Shown here: one piece after another, positions 21,173 through 28,598 of the stretch
How the letters are laid out: every line of letters starts with the position of its first letter
How positions within the stretch are numbered: the first letter of the stretch is position 1
DNA from: Sutterella sp.
GTDB lineage: Bacteria > Pseudomonadota > Gammaproteobacteria > Burkholderiales > Burkholderiaceae_F
Assembly: GCA_019410445.1 (NCBI GenBank)
Contig: DXSO01000001.1
Coordinates: 1-28,867, forward strand
Direction: 5' to 3'
DNA: 28,867 nucleotides
Program-made: the position numbers and the translations under genes
Notes under the pieces: model-generated
What the model saw: the letters and a program-made list of their open reading frames with translations, nothing else
Told to the model about the DNA's origin: nothing
The model's database searches: none

Positions 21173-21868
21173 TTATTCCGCCGCGGCTTCTGCAGCCTTT
21201 GTGCGGCGCGTACGGCGCACAACAGGCTTGGCGGCGCTTTTTTCGTCGACGACCGCCTTGCTTGCCCGCGTTGCCTTGGGTTTGCTTGCGGCTGCGGCTG
21301 CGCGCTTTTGAACCAGCGACTTTTCGGGTTTCGTCGGGCGCAGGATCTTTTTGCTCTCCGCAGTCAGACGCTCGGCTTCAGCCTTTGCGGCAGCTTCTGC
21401 CTGTTCGTCTTCAGCCGTTCTCATGGAAATGCGAACGACGGGAGGTGCGACAGCGGCTTCTTCTTCCTTGACACCCCACATGGCGAGGATCTCGGACTGA
21501 GAGGGAGCGCTCGTGCGTTCACGGCGAGCAACAACGCTCGCACGCACGATTTTCTCGATGTCAGGAAGCGGAAGACGATTGAGATCCGTAAACTCGATGA
21601 GACTGTGTTCGGCATCAATTCCCTTCATCGATGACAAGAAGGGTTCAATGACCGATTTTTCGGCAATGTAAAGCGTGAGTGACTTTTCACGGGACTCCAG
21701 ACCGAAAAGCGGTCCACCGTTCAGTTCGTAGAAGACAAGACCAAAACGCTTGCTTTCGCGCACACCGCGTGCAGCACGACGAATCAGACTTGCAACCCGG
21801 GCCATAGCGACGCGACGATCCGGCGGCAATCCTTGCAGGAAAACGCCCAAAACCGTAGCTCCAACCAT
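21173..21868 (-). CDS. DUF1801 (YdhG-like) protein with histone-H1-like basic tail
   Basis: The 231-residue protein has an N-terminal DUF1801 domain (about 1-112): FLQGLPPDRRVAMARVASLIRRAARGVRESKRFGLVFYELNGGPLFGLESREKSLTLYIAEKSVIEPF. The region from about 145 is low-complexity and rich in Ala, Lys, Arg and Pro (for example KSLVQKRAAAAASKPKATR and KPVVRRTRRTKAAEAAAE), resembling the tails of histone H1-like and PhaF-type nucleoid proteins. DUF1801 has no firmly assigned function; the tail suggests DNA or RNA binding. The start follows GGAGG with a short 4-nt gap. A minus-strand promoter candidate lies 62-90 bases upstream. Confidence 0.75.
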   Translation of the reverse strand: MVGATVLGVFLQGLPPDRRVAMARVASLIRRAARGVRESKRFGLVFYELNGGPLFGLESREKSLTLYIAEKSVIEPFLSSMKGIDAEHSLIEFTDLNRLPLPDIEKIVRASVVARRERTSAPSQSEILAMWGVKEEEAAVAPPVVRISMRTAEDEQAEAAAKAEAERLTAESKKILRPTKPEKSLVQKRAAAAASKPKATRASKAVVDEKSAAKPVVRRTRRTKAAEAAAE

Positions 21869-21929
21869 AAAACCTCCACAAATTCACCACATGCCGGCGC
21901 GGAAAATTCTCCACGCAACGAAACGCCTA

Positions 21930-21958
21930 ATTTTATCTGATTTAGCGCCTGTTTTCAC
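21930..21958 (-). promoter_or_regulatory. Candidate promoter of the DUF1801 gene
   Basis: Read on the minus strand, GTGAAA (21958-21953) is followed after 17 bp by TAAAAT (21935-21930). The -10 is good and the -35 matches four of six positions. It lies about 60 bases before the start codon, with no other feature in this 152-base gap. Confidence 0.4.
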
Positions 21959-22020
21959 GCTTCAAATGTGTGCTTTTTTGCTTGAGGCAAAAGAGAACTC
22001 TTTGATTTTCCTTGTCTTTG

Positions 22021-22527
22021 TCACTCGGCACGATAAAACGTAAAAGTCGCTGTGAACGGAACCTTCAAGGTCGTGCCGAGCTGAGAGGCCGAACAACGCG
22101 TCAGCGGAATACCGCCTTGTCCATTGCTGCGCTTGACGTGAGAAATTCCGGAAAACAAGCCAGGTCTGCCACGGTGGGTTGTTTTGTAGACCAAGTCACG
22201 CAGGTTGCCGGCAACAGAGTCCTGCGCATATTTCTCGATTTTGGCAGACAACATCGAGCCGTCGTTGGCAAAAAAACTGCCGTCGGAACCTTGCCGAGCC
22301 ACAACTCGGCCTTTTTCATCGCTGAGTTGGGCTTGAGGCGTAATAAATTTCCAGTATCTGCCTGCAGCATCAGCCGTGCATTGAAACTGCTGCACTCCTT
22401 TGCCGGTGAGAATGAATGCGGCGGAGGTATCCGCACCGGGAGAAAGTGGGTCAAAGAAGTTCTGCAGGGTGGAGCAACCGGAAAGAATTAGGGGAAGAGC
22501 AAGCAGAACAAGGCGACGAAAAGACAT
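22021..22527 (-). CDS. DUF3455 lipoprotein
   Basis: The 168-residue product starts MSFRRLVLLALPLILSGCSTL: two arginines, a hydrophobic core and the lipobox LSGC with Cys18 as the lipidation site, so it should be a membrane-anchored lipoprotein. The mature part has the DUF3455 pattern GKGVQQFQCTADAAGRYWKFITPQAQLSDEKGRVVARQGSDGSFFANDGS, followed by GGIPLTRCSASQLGTTLKVPFTATFTFYRAE. The function of the family is unknown. The start at 22527 is fixed by the signal sequence; upstream in-frame codons to 22698 are rejected. No clear ribosome-binding site is seen. Confidence 0.85.
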   Translation of the reverse strand: MSFRRLVLLALPLILSGCSTLQNFFDPLSPGADTSAAFILTGKGVQQFQCTADAAGRYWKFITPQAQLSDEKGRVVARQGSDGSFFANDGSMLSAKIEKYAQDSVAGNLRDLVYKTTHRGRPGLFSGISHVKRSNGQGGIPLTRCSASQLGTTLKVPFTATFTFYRAE

Positions 22528-22886
22528 GAGACAAAGGGAAGTATCGGCGGTTGAAGTCGGTGCAATTTTAGTTGTTGCCGAGGGTTTCGGAACCTCAATG
22601 GGATAAACCCATGCCGATAATGGAGGATATGGGGATCCTCTTTTTGGCTGATGAAAAAAGATGCGCCTCCCGATAGTCTCTGTCTGCAGGAGGTGCATCG
22701 GTCGGACGATCTAAGTCCGATCGTGCAAATGCCTGAAGTTTTGGCAGAATGCATAACAAATCTGTTCACCCATGCACGGGCGGTTTGAAAAAAATCGCCC
22801 GCGTGGTTTCGTGCGCAGCTTCTGCAGTTGTCTTAAAGTAAAACAGAAAGAGAGTTTGCGCACACAACGCACATGGAGAAAACGTC
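22528..22886. other. 359-base gap with hairpins, no gene recognised
   Basis: This divergent gap holds several hairpins but no frame I would call a gene. A + strand terminator-like stem GAGGAT (22623-22628) / ATCCTC (22635-22640) is followed by five T residues (22641-22645), although nothing on the + strand precedes it. TCGGAC/GTCCGA and GCGCCTCC/GGAGGTGC pairs lie further on. A minus-strand TAAAAT (22570-22565) could serve the lipoprotein gene, with a weak -35. No convincing promoter was seen for the oxidoreductase operon, whose GGAG ribosome-binding site is at 22875-22878. Confidence 0.5.
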
Positions 22887-23468
22887 GTGTATCAAATCAG
22901 AATTCACGGCCGCGGGGGGCAAGGCGTTGTAACAGCCGCCGAAATGCTCAGCGTGGCAGCCTTTACCGAGGGACATTGGGCGCAGGCGTTTCCGAGTTTC
23001 GGTTCGGAAAGAACCGGTGCTCCGGTTGTTGCTTTTGCTCGTATTGACGAGAAGGAAATTCGCTTGCGCGAACCGATTCAAGAGCCTGATGTGGTCCTTG
23101 TTCAGGATCGTACGCTTTTGGAAAGTGAAGATGTTTTCGGCGGCATTCGTCCCGATGGTTACGTGTTGATCAACAGTTCCTCAACGCCTGAGGAATTGGG
23201 ACTTCAGGAGCTTGTCGAACGTCTTCCCAAAGGGCATGTGCGTACGGTTCCTGCAACCCGCTTTGCGATTGAAAATATTGGCCGGCCGTTGCCGGGGGCC
23301 GGCATGCTGGCGGGGTTTGCGGCGATGACGGGGGCAATTACGTTGGAAAATGTTCAGGCGGCTTACAACGCTCGATTTGGTGGAAAGATTGCCGAGGCAA
23401 ATGCAAAGGTGGCGCAGGCAGCCTGGGAACACATCAAATCCCAATCGACGGATTCGGAGGAAAACTGA
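22887..23468 (+). CDS. 2-oxoacid:acceptor oxidoreductase, gamma subunit
   Basis: The 193-residue protein begins MYQIRIHGRGGQGVVTAAEMLSVAAF, with the family motif GRGGQG (8-13). It continues with FPSFGSERTGAPVVAFARID and the C-terminal GRPLPGAGMLAGFAAMTGAI typical of PorG/VorC-type subunits. This domain helps bind CoA and the 2-oxoacid in pyruvate and related ferredoxin oxidoreductases. It starts at GTG (22887) about 8 bases after GGAG, and its stop shares one base with the start of the alpha gene (TGATG). It is the first gene of the four-gene operon gamma-alpha-beta-flavoprotein. Confidence 0.92.
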   Translation: MYQIRIHGRGGQGVVTAAEMLSVAAFTEGHWAQAFPSFGSERTGAPVVAFARIDEKEIRLREPIQEPDVVLVQDRTLLESEDVFGGIRPDGYVLINSSSTPEELGLQELVERLPKGHVRTVPATRFAIENIGRPLPGAGMLAGFAAMTGAITLENVQAAYNARFGGKIAEANAKVAQAAWEHIKSQSTDSEEN

Positions 23469-24712
23469 TGCTCAAGCAAATCGAAGGCAGTCAGGGCGTT
23501 GCGCAGGCTGTGGCGCTTTGCCGACCGGAAGTGATCTGCGCGTATCCGATTTCGCCGCAGACGCATATTGTTGAAGCGCTGGGAACGATGACCCGCAAGG
23601 GACTCATCGAGAACTGCGAGTACATCAATGTAGAGAGCGAATTTGCGGCTATGTCGGTGGCCATCGGTGCCAGTGTTGGCGGAGCACGTGCTTACACGGC
23701 AACGGCGTCTCAAGGCCTGCTGTACATGGTAGAGGCCGTCTACAACGCTTCGGGCCTGGGGCTTCCGATCGTGATGACGGTGGCCAATCGTGCCATCGGT
23801 GCGCCGATCAATATTTGGAACGATCATTCGGATTCGATGAGTCAGCGCGACAGCGGCTGGATTCAGATTTTTGCCGAAACCAACCAGGAAGCGGCGGATT
23901 TGCACATTCAGGCTTTCCGTATTGCCGAAGAGCTCTCTTTGCCTGTCATGGTCTGCATGGACGGTTTTGTGCTGACTCACGCATTTGAACGCATTGATAT
24001 TCCCACTCAGGAGGAAGTCGACAAATTCTTGCCGCCGTATTCTCCGCGTCAGGAACTCGATCCGAGTGACCCGGTTTCGATCGGCGCCATGGTGGGGCCC
24101 GAAGCGTTCACCGAAGTCCGCTATCTGGCTCACATCAAGCAGCTTCAAGCCTTGGAGCTGATTCCGCAGGTTGCCGAGGAATTCAAGGGAATTTTTGGTC
24201 GTTCATCGGGCGGGTTGGTGCATACCTATCGCTGCGAAGATGCAGATATTCGCATTGTGGCTATGGGATCGTGTCTGGGAACGATTAAGGATGCGGTTGA
24301 TGAACTGCGCGAGCAGACGGATCTTAAGATTGGCGTCGTAGGCGTCAAATGTTTCCGCCCGTTCCCGGTCGAGGCGATGGGCAAGGCGCTTGAGGGAGCC
24401 AAGACCGTGGTTGTGCTTGAGCGCACGCTGGCCGTGGGGTCGGGAGGTGTGTTGAGTCGAGACATCATGGTTTCGCTCAAAGAGCCTGGCGTTACTCGCT
24501 ATACCGTCATCGCAGGACTTGGTGGCCGTGCCATTACGAAGGCTTCGTTAAAGAAGATGCTCAAGCAGGCTGCGGAGCATCAGCTCGAAACGCTTACGTT
24601 TATGGATTTGGACAAAGAATTGGTCGAACGTCAGCTTGAGCGTGAACGCAAGACGCGTAAGTCCGGTCCTATTCCCGAAGCATTGATCCGCGATGCGGCG
24701 ATGCGTCAGTAA
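23468..24712 (+). CDS. 2-oxoacid:acceptor oxidoreductase, alpha subunit
   Basis: The 414-residue protein begins MLKQIEGSQGVAQAVALCRPEVICAYPISPQTHIVEALG, where YPISPQT is the alpha-subunit signature. It continues with NVESEFAAMSVAIGASVGGARAYTATASQGLLYM and IWNDHSDSMSQRDSGWIQ. The second half (from about 245) is the transketolase C-terminal-like domain II. It pairs with the beta subunit to decarboxylate a 2-oxoacid with CoA, giving acyl-CoA and reduced iron-sulfur clusters. It overlaps the gamma gene by one base and is 20 bases from the beta gene. The sequence alone does not separate pyruvate from branched-chain, indolepyruvate or phenylglyoxylate specificity. Confidence 0.93.
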   Translation: MLKQIEGSQGVAQAVALCRPEVICAYPISPQTHIVEALGTMTRKGLIENCEYINVESEFAAMSVAIGASVGGARAYTATASQGLLYMVEAVYNASGLGLPIVMTVANRAIGAPINIWNDHSDSMSQRDSGWIQIFAETNQEAADLHIQAFRIAEELSLPVMVCMDGFVLTHAFERIDIPTQEEVDKFLPPYSPRQELDPSDPVSIGAMVGPEAFTEVRYLAHIKQLQALELIPQVAEEFKGIFGRSSGGLVHTYRCEDADIRIVAMGSCLGTIKDAVDELREQTDLKIGVVGVKCFRPFPVEAMGKALEGAKTVVVLERTLAVGSGGVLSRDIMVSLKEPGVTRYTVIAGLGGRAITKASLKKMLKQAAEHQLETLTFMDLDKELVERQLERERKTRKSGPIPEALIRDAAMRQ

Positions 24713-24732
24713 CGTCAAAAGAGGCAAAACAA

Positions 24733-25794
24733 ATGCAGGAATCAGCAATCCGCTTTTATCAGACGGGGACCTGGACGGTCGGCAATCGCCTCCTTGACCC
24801 GACCGACCGCACCGTACAGTCCTCTCAGGAGCGTCACAACGCTCTCAATTCCGGTCATCGCGCCTGTCAGGGATGCGGGGAGGCGCTCGGCGCTCGCTAT
24901 GCGGTGGATGCGGCGCTGGCGGCAACCAACGGACAAATCATTGCAACGAACGCTACGGGGTGCCTGGAAGTGTTTTCCACGCCCTATCCAGAAAGCGCTT
25001 GGCAGTTACCGTGGTTTCATTCGTTGTTCGGCAATACGGCTGCCGTAGCCACGGGCTTGGCTGCGGCCGCTCGCGTCAAGGCGCGAAAGAAAGGCACGGA
25101 ACCCGTTCGTATTCTTGCGATGGGCGGCGACGGTGGTACAACGGATATCGGCTTCGGATGCTTGTCGGGCATGTTCGAAAGAAACGATGACGTGCTCTAT
25201 CTTTGCTTTGACAACGAGGCCTATATGAATACGGGCGTGCAGCGTTCATCGGCAACGCCCCCGGCGGCTCGCACCGCAACGACGATGCCCACGCAGGATT
25301 TCCCGGGAAATAGCTTCGGACAGGGTAAGAATGTGCCTGCCATTGCCATGGCGCACGGTATTCCTTACGTGGCAACAGCTACGGTGGCCGATTTGCATGA
25401 TCTTGAGCGCAAAGTGCGTTATGCAATGACTTTCCACGGTGCTCGTTACATTCACATCCTTGTGCCGTGCCCTCTTGGCTGGGGAGCGCCTTCGGCCAAA
25501 ACGATCGAATTGGCTCGTCTGGCTCATGAAACCGGCTTGTTCCCGGTGTTTGAGGCTGAATACGGTGAAGTGACCAAGGTCTCCAAGATTCGTCGTAAAC
25601 AGCCGGTTGAGAAGTATTTGATGCAGCAGAAGCGTTTTGCGCATCTATTCGGGAAGAAGGGCAATCCGGAAATCGTGCAGCGCATTCAGGCATTGGCCAA
25701 TCGCAACATCGCCCGATACGGCTTGCTCGGCGACGAGCAAGGTGATGATGTTCCCGTGCCTGAACAGGCCGAAGAACGTCATCATGTGATTTGA
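24733..25794 (+). CDS. 2-oxoacid:acceptor oxidoreductase, beta subunit (TPP-binding)
   Basis: The 353-residue protein carries the thiamine-diphosphate motif GDGGTTDIGFG (132-142) ending with DNEAYMNTG (160-168). Four cysteines are placed for the proximal [4Fe-4S] cluster: Cys45 and Cys48 in RACQGCGE, Cys77 in NATGCLEV, and Cys246 in HILVPCPLGWG. This is the catalytic half of a ferredoxin-type 2-oxoacid oxidoreductase. The N-terminal 40 residues and the charged C-terminal tail (from about 330) are longer than the core. The ribosome-binding site is GAGGC. The flavoprotein gene starts 38 bases after the stop. Confidence 0.93.
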   Translation: MQESAIRFYQTGTWTVGNRLLDPTDRTVQSSQERHNALNSGHRACQGCGEALGARYAVDAALAATNGQIIATNATGCLEVFSTPYPESAWQLPWFHSLFGNTAAVATGLAAAARVKARKKGTEPVRILAMGGDGGTTDIGFGCLSGMFERNDDVLYLCFDNEAYMNTGVQRSSATPPAARTATTMPTQDFPGNSFGQGKNVPAIAMAHGIPYVATATVADLHDLERKVRYAMTFHGARYIHILVPCPLGWGAPSAKTIELARLAHETGLFPVFEAEYGEVTKVSKIRRKQPVEKYLMQQKRFAHLFGKKGNPEIVQRIQALANRNIARYGLLGDEQGDDVPVPEQAEERHHVI

Positions 25795-25832
25795 TCCGCT
25801 GCAAAAGCGAATGTGAGCGGAGAACAGAAGAA

Positions 25833-27464
25833 ATGACTCAGAAAAATACCCCTTTTGCCATTACGCTTGATGTGGGCAGCTCATTGGAAAACCGCACGGG
25901 CTCATGGCGTACCGTCAAACCTGTGTACGTAAACCGTACGCCGCCTTGCAACGCCAAGTGCCCTGCAGGTGAAAAGTGCCAGGCATGGCTCTATGCTGCC
26001 GAATCAGGTGACTATGAAGAGGCTTGGAAGCGGATTACGGCGGATAACCCTTTCCCGGCCTGCATGGGACGTGTGTGCTACCACACTTGTGAGACGGCTT
26101 GCAACAGAGGCGGACTCGATGAGTCCGTCGGCATCAATTCGGTGGAACGCTTCTTGGGTGACAATGCGCTGGCCAAGGGATGGGATCTTCCCAAACCCGA
26201 AACGGAAAGCGGCAAGCGGGTGCTTGTTGTGGGGGCCGGTCCTGCGGGCTTGAGTGCGGCTTACCATTTGCGTCAAGCCGGCCATTCTGTGCACGTTGTG
26301 GAAGGTGCCCAGGCCGCCGGAGGCATGATGCGCTATGGAATTCCGAAGTATCGTCTTCCGCGGGAAGTGCTTGATGCCGAAATTGCTCGTATCGAACGGA
26401 CGGGGGTGACGATCGAATGCGGTCGTGAAGTCACCGATTTGGCTCAGGAAATGAAAGACGGGCATTACGACGCTGTGTTTCTTGGCGTAGGGGCTCATTT
26501 GGCTCGTCGCACTTATATTCCGGCGGGAGATGCCTCTCGCGTGCTCGATGCAGTGAGCGTCCTGAAAGACGTGGCTGAAGACGAAAAACCGATGCTTGGT
26601 CGCCGTGTGGCGATTTACGGCGGCGGCAATACCGCAATCGACGTTGCGCGTACCGTGCGTCGTATGGGGGCCGAGCCTTTGGTTGTGTATCGTCGTACGC
26701 GTGATCGTGCTCCGGCGCATCAGGCTGAAATTCAGGAAGCGATCGAAGAAGGCGTCAACATGAAGTGGTTGTCGACCATTCGCGAGGCGCAGGGCGGAGA
26801 GATCAAGATCGAGAAGATGGAGCTTGATGAAAACGGCAAGCCTCGTGGTACTGGCGTCTACGAGAATATTGCCGTTGATACGGTGGTACTTGCGCTCGGT
26901 CAGCAAACCAATTTGGGATTCCTTTCCAACTTCCCCGGACTTGAAGCCAAGGACGATGAATTGGTGGTTGATGAAACCATGATGAGTACCGTGCCCGGTA
27001 TTTTTGCCGGCGGCGATATGGTCAAGGGCGACAAGAATGTGACCGTTGCCATCGGACACGGCAAGAAAGCTGCTCGGGCGATTACTGCCTATCTGAAAGG
27101 CGAGAAGTATGCTGAGCCGGTGCAGGCTCCGTTGGCTAGTTTTGATCGTCTGCACACTTGGTACTACGCAGATGCGCCAAAGACCGTACGTCCGACGCTT
27201 GATTTGGCACGCCGCACGACGACGTTTGACGAAGTCCAGCATGGTCTGACGGAAGAGAATGCTCTTTTTGAAGCACGTCGCTGCATGAGCTGTGGCAACT
27301 GCTTTGAGTGCGACAATTGTTATGGCGTGTGTCCGGATAATGCGGTCATCAAACTCGGTCCCGGCAAAAAATTCAAGTTCAACTACGACTACTGCAAGGG
27401 TTGCGGAATTTGCGCCAACGAATGTCCGTGCGGAGCCATCGATATGGTGAGCGAAGACATCTGA
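25833..27464 (+). CDS. GltD-like FAD/NAD(P) oxidoreductase with C-terminal 2[4Fe-4S] ferredoxin
   Basis: The 543-residue protein has the N-terminal cysteine-rich GltD domain (Cys39, 43, 49, 77, 82, 86, 90), an FAD-binding VVGAGPAGLSAAYHL (132-146), and a second Rossmann motif IYGGGNTAIDVARTVRRMG (261-279) for NAD(P). FAGGDMVKG closes the flavin site. The end is a two-cluster ferredoxin: C490xxC493xxC496xxxC500P and C521xxC524xxC527xxxC531P, plus an extra CxxC at 484/487. It replaces the separate delta (ferredoxin) subunit and can pass electrons from the oxidoreductase to NAD(P)+. The start at 25833 fits GGAG upstream; an in-frame start at 25791 would overlap the beta gene. Confidence 0.92.
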   Translation: MTQKNTPFAITLDVGSSLENRTGSWRTVKPVYVNRTPPCNAKCPAGEKCQAWLYAAESGDYEEAWKRITADNPFPACMGRVCYHTCETACNRGGLDESVGINSVERFLGDNALAKGWDLPKPETESGKRVLVVGAGPAGLSAAYHLRQAGHSVHVVEGAQAAGGMMRYGIPKYRLPREVLDAEIARIERTGVTIECGREVTDLAQEMKDGHYDAVFLGVGAHLARRTYIPAGDASRVLDAVSVLKDVAEDEKPMLGRRVAIYGGGNTAIDVARTVRRMGAEPLVVYRRTRDRAPAHQAEIQEAIEEGVNMKWLSTIREAQGGEIKIEKMELDENGKPRGTGVYENIAVDTVVLALGQQTNLGFLSNFPGLEAKDDELVVDETMMSTVPGIFAGGDMVKGDKNVTVAIGHGKKAARAITAYLKGEKYAEPVQAPLASFDRLHTWYYADAPKTVRPTLDLARRTTTFDEVQHGLTEENALFEARRCMSCGNCFECDNCYGVCPDNAVIKLGPGKKFKFNYDYCKGCGICANECPCGAIDMVSEDI

Positions 27465-27493
27465 TCGCCGAGGATTAAATCCTGACGGCAAGG

Positions 27494-27556
27494 CCCGACT
27501 TTTCAAGACAGCGCAGTCGAAGTTGCGCTGTGCTTGGGAAAGTCGGGTTTTCTTTT
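27494..27556 (+). terminator. Large rho-independent terminator of the oxidoreductase operon
   Basis: An outer 9-bp stem CCCGACTTT (27494-27502) / AAAGTCGGG (27539-27547) encloses CAAG/CTTG and an 8-bp stem ACAGCGCA/TGCGCTGT. It is followed by TTTTCTTTT (27548-27556). This is a convincing terminator 30 bases after the flavoprotein stop. Confidence 0.9.
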
Positions 27557-27566
27557 ATGAGCAATA

Positions 27567-27592
27567 TTTTAAATTCTAATTAGAATTTAAAA
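27567..27592. promoter_or_regulatory. 26-bp perfect palindrome, probable operator of the exporter operon
   Basis: The half-site TTTTAAATTCTAA and its exact complement meet with no spacer, giving a 26-bp perfect palindrome 50 bases before the membrane-fusion-protein start. A -10-like TAGAAT lies inside it (27581-27586), with a weak TGAGCA 17 bp upstream. A homodimeric repressor, for instance of the TetR or MarR type, would be expected to bind here and block RNA polymerase. No regulator gene lies within the window. Confidence 0.7.
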
Positions 27593-27641
27593 GTATCTCG
27601 GGCGATGGGTAAAGGGAATGTTTCGCTAGAAAGTTTTAGCG

Positions 27642-28595
27642 ATGCTTGTCGTGCTTGGCGCAGCCGCAGGTTTTGGGTGCAAGTATTTTTTGAGTCATTC
27701 TGCACAAACCGAGCCGTTGCGGATATACGGCAGCGTTGACATGCGCACGATCAGTCTGGCTTTCGAAGAGGCCGGACGTATCGAATCGGTGGACGTAGAA
27801 GAGGGGGATACGGTTAAAGCCGGGGAAACGCTTGCAAGACTGCAGCCGGATCGCTATGTCATTGCGCTTTCCAATGCAGAGGCCGCACTGCAGGTTCGCC
27901 GCAAGGAGCTTGATTTGTTGCTTGCCGGATCGCGTCCGCAGGAGATTGATGCGGCGCGTGCCACATATAAGGCGTATCAAGCTTCTGCCGATCTTAATTC
28001 GAGGTTGTGTCAACGGCAGCAGAAATTAGGACAGGCTACGACAGAACAGCTTGTCGATCAGGCCTGTTCTCAGGCTCGTGTGTCGCAGGCACAGGCGTTG
28101 GCGGCACGGAAGAATTTGGATTTGCTGCTTGCCGGCACGCGCATCGAGCAGATTGATGTGGCTCGGGCCAACGTGAAGCTTGCCGAAGTTCAGAAACAGG
28201 ATGCCGAACGAGCACTTCGCAATTGTGAGCTCAAAGCACCTTCCGATGCCGTTGTTCGCAGTCGCTCAAAAGAAAAAGGGGACATGGTGTCGGCTTCAAC
28301 CCCCGTGTACGAACTTGCGCTGATGGATCCTCTGTGGGTGCGTGCTTGGATCGATGAAGTCAATCTTGGACGAATTCGTATCGGACAAAAAGTCAAAATT
28401 TATTGCGACAGTTTCCCGGAAACGGTTTTTGAAGGCATTGTGGGTTTTGTCTCCACTGTGGCTGAGTTCACGCCAAAGACTGTTCAAACGGAGGCGCTGC
28501 GCACCTCTCTGGTCTACGAAGTTCGACTTACGGTTGACGACCCGCACCAGCGTTTACGTCTAGGAATGCCGGTGTCTGTGGAACTTGTCCGATAG
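27642..28595 (+). CDS. HlyD/YbhG-type membrane fusion protein
   Basis: The 317-residue protein has a short N-terminal hydrophobic anchor (MLVVLGAAAGFGCKYFL), a biotinyl-lipoyl-like half (RIYGSVDMRTISLAFEEAGRIESVDVEEGDTVKAGETLARL), and a long coiled-coil hairpin (about 80-190) in which LDLLLAGSRPQEID and LDLLLAGTRIEQID repeat. A barrel domain ends with GFVSTVAEFTPKTVQTEALRTSLVYEVRL and LRLGMPVSVEL. It is similar to E. coli YbhG, the periplasmic adaptor of the YbhFSR ABC exporter. The anchor is short and lacks leading positive charges. A CGCTA/TAGCG hairpin directly precedes the ATG and no Shine-Dalgarno is visible, so the true start or its control is uncertain. Confidence 0.88.
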   Translation: MLVVLGAAAGFGCKYFLSHSAQTEPLRIYGSVDMRTISLAFEEAGRIESVDVEEGDTVKAGETLARLQPDRYVIALSNAEAALQVRRKELDLLLAGSRPQEIDAARATYKAYQASADLNSRLCQRQQKLGQATTEQLVDQACSQARVSQAQALAARKNLDLLLAGTRIEQIDVARANVKLAEVQKQDAERALRNCELKAPSDAVVRSRSKEKGDMVSASTPVYELALMDPLWVRAWIDEVNLGRIRIGQKVKIYCDSFPETVFEGIVGFVSTVAEFTPKTVQTEALRTSLVYEVRLTVDDPHQRLRLGMPVSVELVR

Positions 28596-28598
28596 CGG

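Noticed and set aside
21064..21471. 135-codon + strand frame after the DUF362 gene
   Set aside because: It runs through the 23-bp inverted repeat and antisense to the Ala/Lys-rich tail of the DUF1801 protein. The low-complexity Leu/Pro/Arg composition is a reverse-strand artefact.
22699..22886. Repeats and short frames before the gamma subunit as a mobile-element remnant or CRISPR
   Set aside because: No repeated units with regular spacing, no transposase fragments and no terminal repeats were seen.
26004..27506. 500-codon open frame on the minus strand
   Set aside because: It is antisense to the GltD-like flavoprotein, whose motifs and cysteine pattern are unmistakable. The reverse frame is an effect of codon bias and shows no recognisable domain or ribosome-binding site.
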